Source of the DNA: Balamuthia mandrillaris
Lineage: Eukaryota > Discosea > Longamoebia > Balamuthiidae
Assembly (NCBI GenBank): GCA_031835245.1
Contig: JAVKOQ010000021.1
Coordinates: forward strand, 289,506 to 353,505
DNA: 64,000 bases
Direction: 5' to 3'
Below the pieces are notes generated by a model, which searched no databases, was not told the DNA's origin, and saw only the letters and a program-made list of their open reading frames with translations. Positions 48,401 to 59,700 of the stretch are shown one piece after another. The number at the start of each line of letters is the position of its first letter. Position 1 is the stretch's first letter. The position numbers were made by a program, and so were the translations under genes.

Positions 48401-49782
48401 ACTTCAAGTGGATATGAGATGCAACAATTGTGCGCACGTTCCAAGTCGTTCGGATGCACTGGGATGCCATCTCTCAAAGCGGTGTAGACTGCTTTTACAA
48501 AGTTGCGCTCGTAGAGCTGTCGTACAGCTTGACAGAAAAGCATTGCAGAGGTGGTAAGTATGGGGTTATTGCCTGTCAACGGCTGTAGAGGCTCGGGACT
48601 GGATTTCTCCAACTCGCTCTTGTTTTCTTCACTAACATCAGATGAGGAGGAACCATTGAAGAGGAAGTGTATCGCACTTCATGTCAACAAGACAGCAATA
48701 GGGTTAACTTCTCGCCAGGCATTACAATTAAAGTAGAGATAGGATAGGTACTCAGAATAGGGGTGTGTTTTCGAGAGATGCCCAACACGTTCTTTGGCAC
48801 ACTCGTAGAAATGAATTGTAACGGTATCTGCCCCATCCTCCTGGAGGGAATTGAGTGGTGGCAATACAGCCAGCACTACTCTAGTGTTGCTCATTAATTT
48901 GGCAAAGCATTGGTAGCTTTGGTGTGCCAGAAAAAAAAAGGAAGAGAGCGTGAGGAATAAGAGACAAAAGGGAGTAGCGAAGATAACTAAGAAGATATAC
49001 CCTTTCAGGTCATGTATCTTAGAAGCCATAAGGCTAACATGGCTCCCAGGTTGGGCATGTTCTGCAGTGCGAGGGCTGATAACAGCAGTGCAATAGTTAT
49101 CCTCATGGACAGGGAGCCTGCAATCAGAAAGAATGTAGAGGGTTTTACTAAGCATAGTGTGGATGCCTGCGTTTATCTGCTGAAATAAGGTCAGTGGAGA
49201 GTCCCGCTTCGCGGATTTTGCTTTGGTGCTTGGTTGTGCAGCACTCGGCGCTTCAGGTACCACTGCACTGGGCAGCCGTTGCAATAGAGAATATGTCTCT
49301 TCTGCATGAGTGCCAAACGCGATTAAACTATGCAAGTTGATACGGGGCCGCTGGTGTTGTGAGAGTTAGCTAACTGTATTCAACGAAGAAAAAGAAGAAG
49401 AAGAAAAGGAAACATTGGAGTTAGAAATGGGTAATGGCATACCTCTACCCAATATTGTGTAGCATCCCGTTGGCGGCGGGTTTTTCTGCGCCCATTGGAT
49501 AGATTGCTTACTGGATCCGTTTTTGCTTGTGGGTTGTTCACTTGTTCAGCTATGTAATCAAACGAACATAATGCCGAAATTATATTTCCGTCGGCGTGAT
49601 GAAGTTCGGCTACAAGGCAATCAAACAGCTCCTCCTTGATAGAGAATACATACGTTAGACTTAGAAAAACCTGGATAAAGGCACTCGGGAGGTAGGAAAT
49701 TCATATTAGTAATTATGGCACTTTACTTACACTGGCAATGGTGTGTCTTTTGTGGTGGGCTAAGAATTGGAATTTCCTGGGA

Positions 49783-49834
<52 letters not shown>

Positions 49835-50977
49835 AGAATAAGGTGAGTCAACGATGCAGGAGAGAATAGGAACCAGTAACAAAAATAGTACCCATACTGC
49901 GGTTCCATCCATAACTCAGTGGCTATGATATTAGGTTCCCTGTGATAGAGAACGTATTGGAGAATACACGGCAAGCCGCGAGGCATAGAATGCGTGCTTG
50001 ATACTCGTAAGTGAATGTCCTAAGGTGAAAAATGTTATTTGATCGAAAGCGTACATGGCAACGCCATTATGTAAATGGGCTACGACCCGAACTAACCTTA
50101 ACAAATGATACAAAGTTGGAGGCTGTGGAAGTGGGCAACCACTGTTCTCGGATACGAGTAGCTACTAGTAGTTCTGTGGCAACGTTTCGAGTATCCGGAG
50201 AGGCAGACATTACCCATGCCCATCGCCGCTTCCACAGATGGGAGGTGAGTAGTGGCATTGTAGGAGATGGTGCTGTTGGCACAAATTTGTTGACATCTGT
50301 GGCTACTGCCTCTTCTTCCGCAGAAGTAAGAGACTGCGGATCATAACGAATGAGAACGGGACGAAAGAGCTTCGAGCAAAAGAAGAAAGGGCAGATCCTT
50401 GAATGAGATTCATGGCCCTTGTAATATGCATACTCGTCCTATAGAGAAGAGAAGCAATGAGGTTGGTTCTTGCGTACAATAGATTGTCCACAAACTGGGA
50501 ATTATAGAGAAGGTACAAGCTTACGTACCACAGGAACAGTCGCCTCTGCTAGTTGTTGCTTGAATTCAGCAAAAGAGCTAATCCTAGTGCTAGTTGGTGC
50601 AAAGTATGCCAAATGTAATGCCACAAGGCTGTTAGTCTCCCAACTTAAGCGTAGCAAACAGAAGGCACCAATGGAGTTCTGCAACAAGTGAAGATATTAG
50701 CCACTTTTGATTTTTGTTTCGAAAGTTAATCTACCTGTGGATAGGATCCTCCAAGGCCAGATGTTGCTGAACGGTCGCATGCATTCAACAGCTTTACGAA
50801 TATGGAATGAGAAAAGTTAAAAGTGCTCCATTTTGTACAAAAGGCAAGCAGTGCTTCTCGAGCTCTCCGATACTGAAAATCTCCTCCTGTTCCAGCTAGG
50901 AGAAAAAAACAAATTTATGGTAGCTATCGTGAGAAAAATAAAATAGGAGGAATAGAATCACAGGAAGGTCACGAGGG

Positions 50978-51021
<44 letters not shown>

Positions 51022-53635
51022 CAGGTATTAGCGTTAGAGTCCCAGCCTGAATGAAGGAAAAAGAGATTATCCTCTTTGAGGACGACTTCCACCTTTTCAG
51101 TACTAAACCATCGGTGTAACCGTCCACGTAGTGATGGTAGAAGGGAAGAAAATTCTTTCTTAGCCTCTTCTAAGGGATTATGTTGGCGACGATCTGTGTT
51201 CTCATCTTGCTTTAGGGTGGTACTGCGACAAAGGGTAGTCATTAAGTTACTTTTGGAAACCAGGGAACGCAGAACTCTATCCGTTTGGCTCAGTTGGTGC
51301 AGGAATTTGTGTAATGGGGAGCTTTGCCCCAACGTTAATTGGTGCGCCTGTTTGCGGAGAGACAGAGACAGAGACAGAGACAGAGACAGAGACAGAGACA
51401 GAGACAGAGACAGAGACAGAGACAGAGACAGAGACAGAGACAGAGACAGAGAATGCGTTAGATGTTGATGTCGTGGCTGTATATAGGTTGGGATACATAC
51501 ACCCCCTTTCTGTAATAGGTCAAACCGATGAATAAATTGTGGGAATGCAAGGACATTAATGGTGATCTGCATAACCTTGCCCGTTTGTGCTTTGGGGTCG
51601 TTGCATTCAACGCTATATTCGATAACAACGTCAGGTTGCCATGCGAGCGAGAGCCCCAGGGAGAATGACTGTTCAGAGTCATATGATATCCCGCTTAGAT
51701 AGAACCCTTCTTGAAGTCTAACATCGAGCAATTGCCAAAGGCTTACTTCCGGCAGGTCATATTCTTTCCATTTAGTCTTGCTCCGGCCCAATATAGCAGA
51801 GGGTTGTGGAGGAGCAGCGTGGTCGGTATTCCAAGGGAACGGGATGTTGAGATCTGGGTACTCATTGTCTTCTTGCCCTTTGTCAAGATTCAACCCATGC
51901 TCTTGCTCTTTGAAATAGCAAAAGTCTTTCAATAGGAGGTTGAATTGTAGTGCGGTGGCTCTCATACAAGCATAAAATCTCGCACGTGTTCCTGTAGTCC
52001 CGTCCGTTTCGTATAGCAGTTGGAAATTATTGGCACAGTCTTGGATTGACCGCATGAAATTACCCCCTGTGTGTAGCGATAGATAACGCAGCATTTCTAT
52101 AGATTTTAAGGAAACAAGTGAGCATTATCATTTGGGTCTAAGTGTATCAGAGAAGAAGAGGAAGAGGAGGAAGATGAGGAGGAGAAGAGCAACGAGGAGT
52201 GACCTGTATCGGGAACATAGCCAAAAAGGCAATGCACAGCCCTGTTGGAGTCTAACTGTATGACAGAACAAGCAATATCCTCTCTGTTAAGCAGCATAAC
52301 ATAGTTGTCATAGGACCGAAGGTCCGGCAGTGCGGAGACCCCATCTGTCATCAGTGCAAGAGGTTAAGGATGTCATTGTTGTCAAGCATACCTCAGCTAT
52401 CTCACTATCAAATCTACATTGCAATCAATCTTAAAAGGATATGAACAATAACTGGACACGCATCGCGGGGTAACATGGTGAGAGCAAACACAGAGTTTTG
52501 TAATGTGCTTCTTAGATCAGGAGCCAGAGGAGTAAGCCTGTTGTTGTTCACTCAAAGCTTTCAGATGTGGGAATAGGAAAGAGTAGAGCAGTAGAAGAGG
52601 ACAAAGGGAAAAAGCAAACGCATCGAATAACACAATAAAACAAGGAACAAGCCAGAAAACAACAACGGAGAATTGAAAGGAGAACGCACTGTTGTTGATA
52701 CAGGCGAGCAAAACTACACTCTAGTTGCTTAAGCTGCGCCTTGAGCTTGCGAATAACGGGCCGCACGTTGCTCGAAGTGAGTAAACAACCTTGGAGTAGA
52801 GTACTAAATGTGGTCGTGGCCGTCCCTTGTGCTATTACGGAGATATAAAGTTCTGGTACGATCTGCGGGGCGCAACAACAGCAAGCATTAGTACATAGCA
52901 CTTGAGATGAATACAGAGCTAACATACTTGAAGGTTGAGAGCAGGAACAGTGATGGGTTTCACCAGATCCAGTAAACATTGTTTTAGAGCGGGCAGAACC
53001 TGGTCCAAAACGATGGTATCATTGCCAGCACACAAAGTAGCCATGGAGGGGCTCACGTCTAAACTGAACACCACACGATACTTGCAGTAGATGGTGGCAA
53101 CTTGGGAGCGGGCATGCAAAGCTAGGACTGGTGCTGTTGATGTAGGCTGCGCTGCTGAGGAGGGTTCCCTATCCTCCTCTTCTTTGGCTTGCCTCAGCCG
53201 TTGTAGTTTTTCCTCTTGCGCTCGCTGTTGCTTGCGCTGTTGTTTGGAGCAGCGAAGCAGCAGCCCTTCCTTCAAAAACGTGTCCTTACTACTTTCTGAT
53301 AACAGGCAGCAGGGTGGGGGCAGCTCCGCAGCTTCCTCCTCCTCTTCCTGTTGCCCCGAGTGGTAGGAGTAAAGCAAGTGAGCAGCTAGCGCGGTACCGT
53401 TGTTGGTAAAGTAAGCATTTGCACGTCGTGACTCAGAGTCTTGTGTGCTCGGCAGTAGCTCTGCTGACGGGTCACTTTTGCGCGCCAACAGCTGCTGAAG
53501 GAACCACGACGTTCTTTCTTTCCTTGCGAAGGTGGAGTGGTCTTGAGCTAGCAAGCACACGCTATCATGAGAGCCACAGTGGTGAAAAGTAGAGTGGCCA
53601 CTTGCCAGCTCCTCCTCTGTAGGCAGCAGTGACAT
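39482..53635 (-). CDS. SZT2: SZT2, KICSTOR-complex scaffold
   Basis: A giant gene of at least 15 exons covering 14 kb. SZT2 links KPTN, ITFG2 and KICS2 to GATOR1 on the lysosome, so that TORC1 is switched off when amino acids are scarce. The N-terminus is diagnostic: YCKYRVVFSLDVSPSMATLC, LPALKQCLLDLVKP, then VPELYISVIAQGTA and LLQGCLLTSS (53000-52790) follow human SZT2, as does TDGVSALPDLRSYDNYVMLL, then DIACSVIQL and CLFGYVPDTG (52350-52205). The middle is carried by two very large exons, about 47890-45620 and 45490-39482, with Ser-, Gln- and Asn-rich inserts, polyacidic stretches near 44260-44350 and poly-Gln/His near 41160-41230. A recognisable later segment is PPGYFLAVLHGLVNAYSAPP (41030-40960). 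It ends DFINALCCFLTRSLLAQRPP at 39482. The start at 53635 (MSLLPTEEE) is the first ATG of an exon that contains WFLQQLLARK, matching WFLSHL near the human N-terminus. I did not fix every intron. Confidence 0.9.
48300..48352 (+). repeat. (CTCTC)n/(CT)n tract in SZT2 intron, antisense orientation
   Basis: TCCTC pentamers then CT dinucleotides run on the top strand, so this tract is GA in the sense strand of SZT2. It is the exception to the usual orientation. Confidence 0.9.
49786..49838 (-). repeat. (GA)n microsatellite in SZT2 intron
   Basis: About 50 bp of GA on the top strand, CT in sense. Confidence 0.9.
50978..51017 (-). repeat. (GA)n microsatellite in SZT2 intron
   Basis: About 38 bp of GA on the top strand, CT in sense, next to an exon encoding WDSNAN near 51030. 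Confidence 0.9.
51357..51452 (-). repeat. (GACAGA)n hexamer array in SZT2 intron
   Basis: About 15 copies of GACAGA on the top strand; in sense it is TCTGTC, the same hexamer as in the first intron of the rhamnose synthase gene 42 kb away. Confidence 0.95.
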
Positions 53636-54042
53636 CTGTTGCTAGCAAGAGTGAGCCAATCTTCGGTAACCCAACGGGAAGAAAAGCAAACAAATATGGT
53701 GGTAGAAGTAAGTGATAGCGGAGGGATAAAGCTGGCGGTCAGAGTGAGGGCTGCGCAAAGATCATAAGGTCAAAAGGGTTCCGTCAACTCCCATCTCTCT
53801 CTCTCTCTCTTCTTTCTTTTCGTAGTTGTCGTTGATGATGAGAACGCGTGTGCTGCTACGGAGCCTTGGGGTGTTGTTGTGTGTGAAGAGCACCCACCCC
53901 TCAAGCGCCCACCTTTTTTTCTTTTTTTACCTGTTGTTTTTACAAAAGCCCCTGCTATCCAAGGCTAATATTGTCCATTCCTTCTCTCAGAGAAGTTTTA
54001 TTACAAAACAGTGGCAGAGCGGAGCTGAGAGAAGCTCTGTGC
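53636..54042. other. Intergenic region upstream of SZT2
   Basis: 407 bp between the SZT2 start and the stop of the next same-strand gene. It has a CT tract at 53792-53822 and T-runs near 53910-53945. No exon supported. Confidence 0.4.
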
Positions 54043-57000
54043 TCAAGAAGGCCGGAGAAACATATGATCATCCAAGGCAAGCATAATGCGTACTGTAACC
54101 ATTAAACATGCAACAATAGCAAAGGGAACAAACACAATGACCGAAGCATTCCACCAAGATGACCGTTCGTTCCCCTTGTTGTATGGCAACATACTACCAG
54201 GCCGTGCATATTGCAAGGGTTTGGCTTGTCCAAGTTCCATGACCTCCTCTTGGAGCTGTTGTATCATTTTTTCTTTTTCTTCAAGTCGTTGAAGTAGCTT
54301 CTCGCGCTGTTGTTTTTCTTCACTCCGTACTTGCGCTACAGCTTGTTCAATTGAATTTGAAGAGGCCTGCACGTGATCCATTCTTTCACCTTGGTGCTGG
54401 CTGATCTCTTCTGTCCTTCTTTTTAGCTCTTCCTGAAGCCTCTTGACTTCTTTCTCTTTCGCTTTCACCTCATCTGTTTTTTGCTTTACCAATCGCTCGT
54501 TCTCCAGTTTTTGGTTTTCCAGGTTCTGGGATGCCCGTTGTTGCTCCGCTAAAGCATCGTCTCTCTGACGTAGAAGTACATCTTTATCCGCCTTGAGTTT
54601 CTTAATAATATCATCCTTCTCTTGAAGCTGTCGGGTTAGATTCTCTTGCTTTTCCTTTTCTCTGTTTGCTCCTCCTTTTTCTTGGTCAAAAGTTTCTAGC
54701 TGCTCGCGGAGCAATTTGACTTCTTCCTCTTTAGCTTTCAGTTCATCTGTTTTTTGATTGTATTGCTCAACCAAGACTTGATGTGCTTGGTGTTGTTCTT
54801 CTAAGGCTTGGTCTTTTTGTGTGGACTGTTTTTGAAGTGCTATCAGTTGTTGTTGGAGTTTGTTGAGTTCTATATCTTGGCCTTCAGATGTACCCTGCTG
54901 TTGCTGAGACTTCTCTTCAAGCTGAATCCGTTTAAGTTCGAGTTCAGTGTCAAGGTCACAAATCCTTTTCTCATTGTCCTTCATGATGCGGTCCAGCTGC
55001 TGTAAGTGTGCTTCTTTTTCCGCGAGCTGCTCAGCCTGCCGTTTTAGAGATGAATTCATCTGTAGTTGTTCTTCTTGTAACCTCTTTAATTCATCTTCCA
55101 ACTTTTCGTTCTGTTCTTGAGCTGCCGATAAGTCCTCTTGATACTCCTCAAACCTGTTTTCTGCTTCTTCTAACTGCGCCTCTAGTTGTGATTTTTCTAA
55201 GCGTAACGCGTCATACTTTTCCTTCAGTTCTGTTTGTTCTTTCAGCAAATTATTTTGTAATTGGTTTTGAATTAAAACCATTTTGTCTTTCTCCCGATCC
55301 ATTTCCTCCATTCCCTCCGTGACTGACTTCTCAAGCGCGTCTCTCTCGTTTTTTAGCTGCTCTACTTTTTGAGACTCATCTGCCAGCTGAAAGGTCAATT
55401 CTTGCACCTTTTCTTGAAGCTCCCCGTTTTCTTTCTCTACTTCCTGCCGAGCGCTTCTCTCCATTTCTATCTTACGTTTAAATGCGTCTATCTTCTTGAG
55501 AAGCACGGAATTTGGAACGTTCTGAGTTAATCGGTAGTCAGTCTCGTTCCGAGGAGAAGACTTGGGAAGAGTGATGAAAGTAATAATAATAGTAATTGCA
55601 ACGCTAATGTACCTTGAAATCAAAGTTGTCTGAAGTATGCCCATTATCAACCACACTGCTGCCATAACTTTCATCTACCGAGATTGGATCGAGAGACTCT
55701 TCCAGGCCCCCTCCCGAAAGCTTATCCAAGCCATCCTCCCCTTCAAACGGAATAACTTCGTGTACATCCTCTAGCTCTCCCAGTTCTGAAGCCAAGGACT
55801 GCAAAGAAGAAGGTAAGCGAGAAAGCTAAGTAAAATGTAATGAAAATTAAGGATGTCACAAACACACTGACATAATAAAACAATGGAGGAGAAGGGATAC
55901 CTGACAAACCTCACCAGAAGGTGGTGGTGTTGCCGCTTCTTTACGTCGATTCTTCAGAGAGTCATTGATCGCTCTAGTCTCTTTTAAAGCCTTCTCAAGA
56001 CCTTCTTTTTCTTTTACTAGCGCTAGGATCTGTGCTCGAAAGCTTGACGTCAGTGATTCCTCCAGATTTTTTTCTGTACGCTCTTTCTCTTCCTGTAGCT
56101 GTGAGACGACCCAAAAGCAACTGTGTTAATCACTGATGAAGAGTAAAGATTGAGGTCGCAGACGTAGCATACTTTGAGCAACTGATCTTCAAACTTTTTT
56201 TTAAGGGCAGCGTCCGATTTTACTTCTTCCAGTTGTGCGCTAAGGTCTGCAACTTTTTGTTCGCTATCTTTCAATTGTTGTTTCGTCTGCTGCAAAAGCT
56301 CTTTCCGAGTCGAAGGTTACCAGTAATAAGCAAAAGCTTGCATTTGATACTCGAAGAAGAGGTCGTACCATCGTTCTGTGTGCGCAGCTTTATATTCTCT
56401 TTTTTTAAAACTTCGATTTGTTCATTTAACTTGTTTTCACTATCTTTTAAAGATTCCACCTGGATCAGCCGCACAGGATAAGTAATGAGAAATGAAGGAT
56501 AGACTGACAGTTGAGATTATTTTACCTGGGAAGAGAGATCCATCATCTTTTTCCTGTTTAATTGAGTGCTCGCATCCTTCTTGTTACCTTCTTTTAGAAG
56601 TGATTGTGCTTCCTCCAGTTCAAATGCCTGGCTATCCAACTGTCCCTCTAAGATTTTTAGTTGCTATACATCAAAGTGAATTATGTCAGTGATGTATGCA
56701 AGGTGATTTAGCACTCATGAAGATGTTAACCTCTTTAAGCTTGTCTCGCTCTTGGCGATAGGTTTGCAGCTCGCGCTTGAGTTCCGCTACACTTTGCGAT
56801 TGCTGAACCAAGGAAAAGAGCCAAACCAGATGCAACGTTTAGACTGGGCAAATAACACAGCAAACTAACGAGAACCCACCAACACCAACACCAACAAACT
56901 CAAAGTACCTCGATTCCTGATCCAGCGCCATGCTCGGTCTGCAACTCCAATACCTCTTCCTGATCAAACTCAGACTGCTCATCAGTTTCTCGCTCGGTTA

Positions 57001-57483
57001 CTCCTGCACCGACTTGAAAGGCTCTCTGGAAGTCGGCCCAGCTTATCTTGCCATCATTATCAGAGTCTGATGATTATTGAAGGAGAGGAGGATAGGTTAG
57101 GAAGCAGCGAACCCAGCTTGTTCGGCCTGCTGCAAAGATTCAAATAACTATGATCGAGTGCTTGTGGGAGACAATGGGAGTGCGCACCAAGCACCGGGAA
57201 AAGCTGATCGGCGTCCCAATCAGGCCCAACCTGAGAGACACGCCTAAACTTTTTCAGCATTGTGTGAAGCTCTTCTTTGCTCAGGCAGCCATCCTATGCA
57301 TAGGAGAAAGGGAAAGAGGCCGCCACCGACCCCATCCAGTCAGCAGCGAACACAAGAATATTGGAAAGAATAAAAGGCCACGAAGAGAACCTTGTCAATG
57401 TCACTTTCCTCGAACATCGAGCGGAGGAGGTCCAAAGACGCTTCCAGTCCGTTTATTGAATTCCTGCTCCTCACTTCAGACAT
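54043..57483 (-). CDS. EF-hand, coiled-coil, tail-anchored membrane protein
   Basis: The start at 57483 (MSEVRSRNSINGLEAS) leads to a pair of EF-hands. The first loop DIDKDGCLSKEE is split by an intron (57390/57300). The second is DSDNDGKISWADF (about 57010-57060). Both have Asp at positions 1, 3 and 5 and Gly at 6, so calcium binding is likely. Several small coiled-coil exons follow (56960-55600), then one long coiled-coil exon (55540-54043) of roughly 500 residues. It ends with a single hydrophobic segment (VIVFVPFAIVACLMVTVRIM) and about 12 more residues, the form of a tail anchor in ER, Golgi or mitochondrial outer membrane. The segment around 55270-55540 matches the PH coiled-coil protein in this window. 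Architecture recalls calcium-regulated tethers or golgins such as CRACR2A; no orthologue is claimed. Confidence 0.85.
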
Positions 57484-57895
57484 GACGGCGAGAGAGGTTG
57501 CCTGGAACCGTGCACCAATTCTTTGCTAGCTGCTACCTCCTGCGGCCGTTGTTGTGCCACGCAAACAAATAACAACAATGACAACAACACTGGCAAAGGC
57601 TGGTCTGTCTGTCTGGCGTTGGCTCTGTGGCAAGGGGATACCCACTGCAACCGCCGTTCTCCTCCTCTGCCGCCTCTGCTGTCTGCCTGGCAAACAAAAA
57701 AAAAAAACCGTTGTTGTGGTCGTTGTTGTTGTTGTTGGAGCCGCCCAGCCCCCCCCAGCAACAGCAAAAGTTTTGTGCTCTTCTCCGGTGGTGGCGACAA
57801 GATTGACCCCTCGTGTAAAACAACCTTTGTTAAAAACTGAGCCAGAGCTTGGAAGACGGACCCTGGGCAGCAGCTGCTGTTGCTGTTCATTCGCC
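57484..57895. promoter_or_regulatory. Divergent region between EF-hand gene and FAD oxidoreductase
   Basis: This 412-bp region includes (GTTGTT)n near 57710-57738, A-run 57699-57710 and CCCCCC near 57753. The top-strand frame is open across part of it, upstream of the oxidoreductase ATG, but that extension encodes a repetitive Val stretch and no signal or domain, so I take it as 5' UTR/promoter. Confidence 0.45.
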
Positions 57896-59599
57896 ATGTT
57901 TGTGCGGGAACGCCTCCAACTGCTAATGGTCCTGCTGCTATTCCTACTGGCAGCAAGTGAAGTGAGGGCAGAAGAAGAGTGGGATGTGGTGGTGTATGGA
58001 GCAACCCCTGCTGGCATTTCAGCCGCTCTGGCTGCGGTGGAGGCGAATAGCAGGGTGGGAGTGCTGCTCATGGAGCCAACCAGGGAGATAGGAGGCATGG
58101 TCACCGCGGGAGGTATTGGAATGCGAGACTTTAGAGTGGAACAAAGACTGACCGGGAAGCTATTGCAATGGGCCATGACCAACGCGGCGCACTATGGTGT
58201 CAGCTATCCGGTTTGGCAGCCCGATAACTGGGTGGGCAACAGAACTTTTTGGAGCATGCTGGAGGCAGCGGGTATACCAGTGGTGCTGGGAGCACGCATA
58301 CAAGAGGGACCAGCCGGCGTGCAGGTGAGTGGTAGCAGGCAAGTGGTAGGAGGTCGCCGGATAAGCAGATTACGTACGGTGGACGGGCGAGGTTTTGCGT
58401 TATCCAGGAATGCGGTGGTAGTGGACGCTTCCTACGAAGGAGAGGTGATGATGGGGGCGGGAGTGAGTTACACTTGGGGACGGGAGGATCGCACCACCTA
58501 CAACGAGTCTTACGGTGGTATTATTGGGAGCTCCGCTGCCCAGTTCAAGCTGGCCGTGGATGCACAGTGGGCCAACGGCACATTGCTCCACTATGTAACC
58601 AAGGGACCAGACCCACGCACTCACGTTGGGCAAGCGGACAGGAACGTAATGGCCTACTCCTACAGGGTGTGCTTGACCACCAACCGCACCAATCAGGCCC
58701 CATTCACTCCGCCCCCTGCCTACCGCACTGCTGACTTTGAGATTGCACGGCGATACTTGCAGGAGGAGCTCAAGGCCTTTGGTGAGAATGGCGTTGAACA
58801 ACCATGGGGAAACCTGCGCTACCGCTCTTACCCTCCTGCAAACAAGTTCGATGCCTGCTGTGGGAATGCCTCGGTTGGCATAGACCCCCCTGGTCTCGCA
58901 GCTGGCTATCCCAATGGCACTCTGACTGACCGCCAGCGCATCGCTGCTGCTCATCGTTATTATGTTCAAGGCCTCTTGTGGTTCTGGGCTGGGGACCCTC
59001 ATTCAGGCGTGCCCGATAGCCTACGCAATGCCATTCTTCAGTATGGCCTCTGTGCTGACGAATGGCCTCAGAATGACCATTGGCCTCCTCAGTTGTATGT
59101 GCGTGAGGCAGTCCGCATGCTTGGGCAACATGTCTTCTCCCAAAATGACCGTGTGGCTGCTAGCTGTGATTACTGTCGTCCAGAGAGCATTGCCTTGGGG
59201 GATTGGGGATTTGACATTCATGAGATGGAAAGAGTGGCAGTGCCTTCCAACTACACTGCCTCCAAAACGCAAGCTTATAATGAGGGGTTAACCCCTCCTG
59301 GCCAAGGCGGATTCTTTGTCTTTGAGATTCCCTACGCTGTCTTAACTCCCAAGCAAACGGATTGTGTCAACTTACTTGTTCCCAACTGCCCTTCTGTCAG
59401 CCATGTTGCCTTTGCTGCTATTCGAGAAGAGCCCACCCTATGGCAGCTTGGTGCTGCAAGCGGTATAGCTGCTACACTTGTGGCCAGCAACATGTTCCCC
59501 ACGGTCCAGTCTGTTAAGCCCTCTGTAGTTGCTGCCTTGTTGCAAAAGCAAGGAATTGTAACACATTGGCCTTCTCGTCCTGATTGTTCTTGTTATTAA
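57896..59599 (+). CDS. Secreted FAD-dependent oxidoreductase, bacterial type
   Basis: A single uninterrupted frame of 567 residues in a region where every other long gene has introns. The start at 57896 is chosen because it gives a clean signal peptide (MFVRERLQLLMVLLLFLLAA, cleavage near VRA-EEE). The FAD/NAD-binding Rossmann motif follows at once: WDVVVYGATPAGISAALAAV, then LLMEPTREIGGMVTAGG. VVVDASYEGEVMMGAGV and IAATLVASNMFPTVQSV near the C-terminus are typical of the FAD_oxidored family (PF12831), common in planctomycetes and Bacteroidetes, where many act in polysaccharide or xenobiotic breakdown. The substrate cannot be read. Many N-x-S/T sites and Cys pairs (DACCGN, SCDYC, DCSCY at the end) fit a secreted or lysosomal protein. 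No introns plus bacterial type suggest horizontal gain (inference). Confidence 0.9.
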   Translation: MFVRERLQLLMVLLLFLLAASEVRAEEEWDVVVYGATPAGISAALAAVEANSRVGVLLMEPTREIGGMVTAGGIGMRDFRVEQRLTGKLLQWAMTNAAHYGVSYPVWQPDNWVGNRTFWSMLEAAGIPVVLGARIQEGPAGVQVSGSRQVVGGRRISRLRTVDGRGFALSRNAVVVDASYEGEVMMGAGVSYTWGREDRTTYNESYGGIIGSSAAQFKLAVDAQWANGTLLHYVTKGPDPRTHVGQADRNVMAYSYRVCLTTNRTNQAPFTPPPAYRTADFEIARRYLQEELKAFGENGVEQPWGNLRYRSYPPANKFDACCGNASVGIDPPGLAAGYPNGTLTDRQRIAAAHRYYVQGLLWFWAGDPHSGVPDSLRNAILQYGLCADEWPQNDHWPPQLYVREAVRMLGQHVFSQNDRVAASCDYCRPESIALGDWGFDIHEMERVAVPSNYTASKTQAYNEGLTPPGQGGFFVFEIPYAVLTPKQTDCVNLLVPNCPSVSHVAFAAIREEPTLWQLGAASGIAATLVASNMFPTVQSVKPSVVAALLQKQGIVTHWPSRPDCSCY

Positions 59600-59700
59600 T
59601 AAGACGAGCACCCTTAGATCAAAGCCTATGATATTTAGGCGCTGCCTTCACTTGTTCTGTTCGTTGGCACGTTTGCAATGCTTCTCGCTGTGGAATATTT

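Noticed and set aside
51277-51535. Arg-Asp, Thr-Glu and Ser-Val repeat proteins
   Set aside because: Hexamer array in an SZT2 intron; no conserved sequence on either side.
57554-57895. In-frame extension of the FAD oxidoreductase to 681 residues
   Set aside because: The added part is a Val-repeat from (GTT)n with no domain, starts from a non-ATG codon, and hides the clean signal peptide at the 57896 start.
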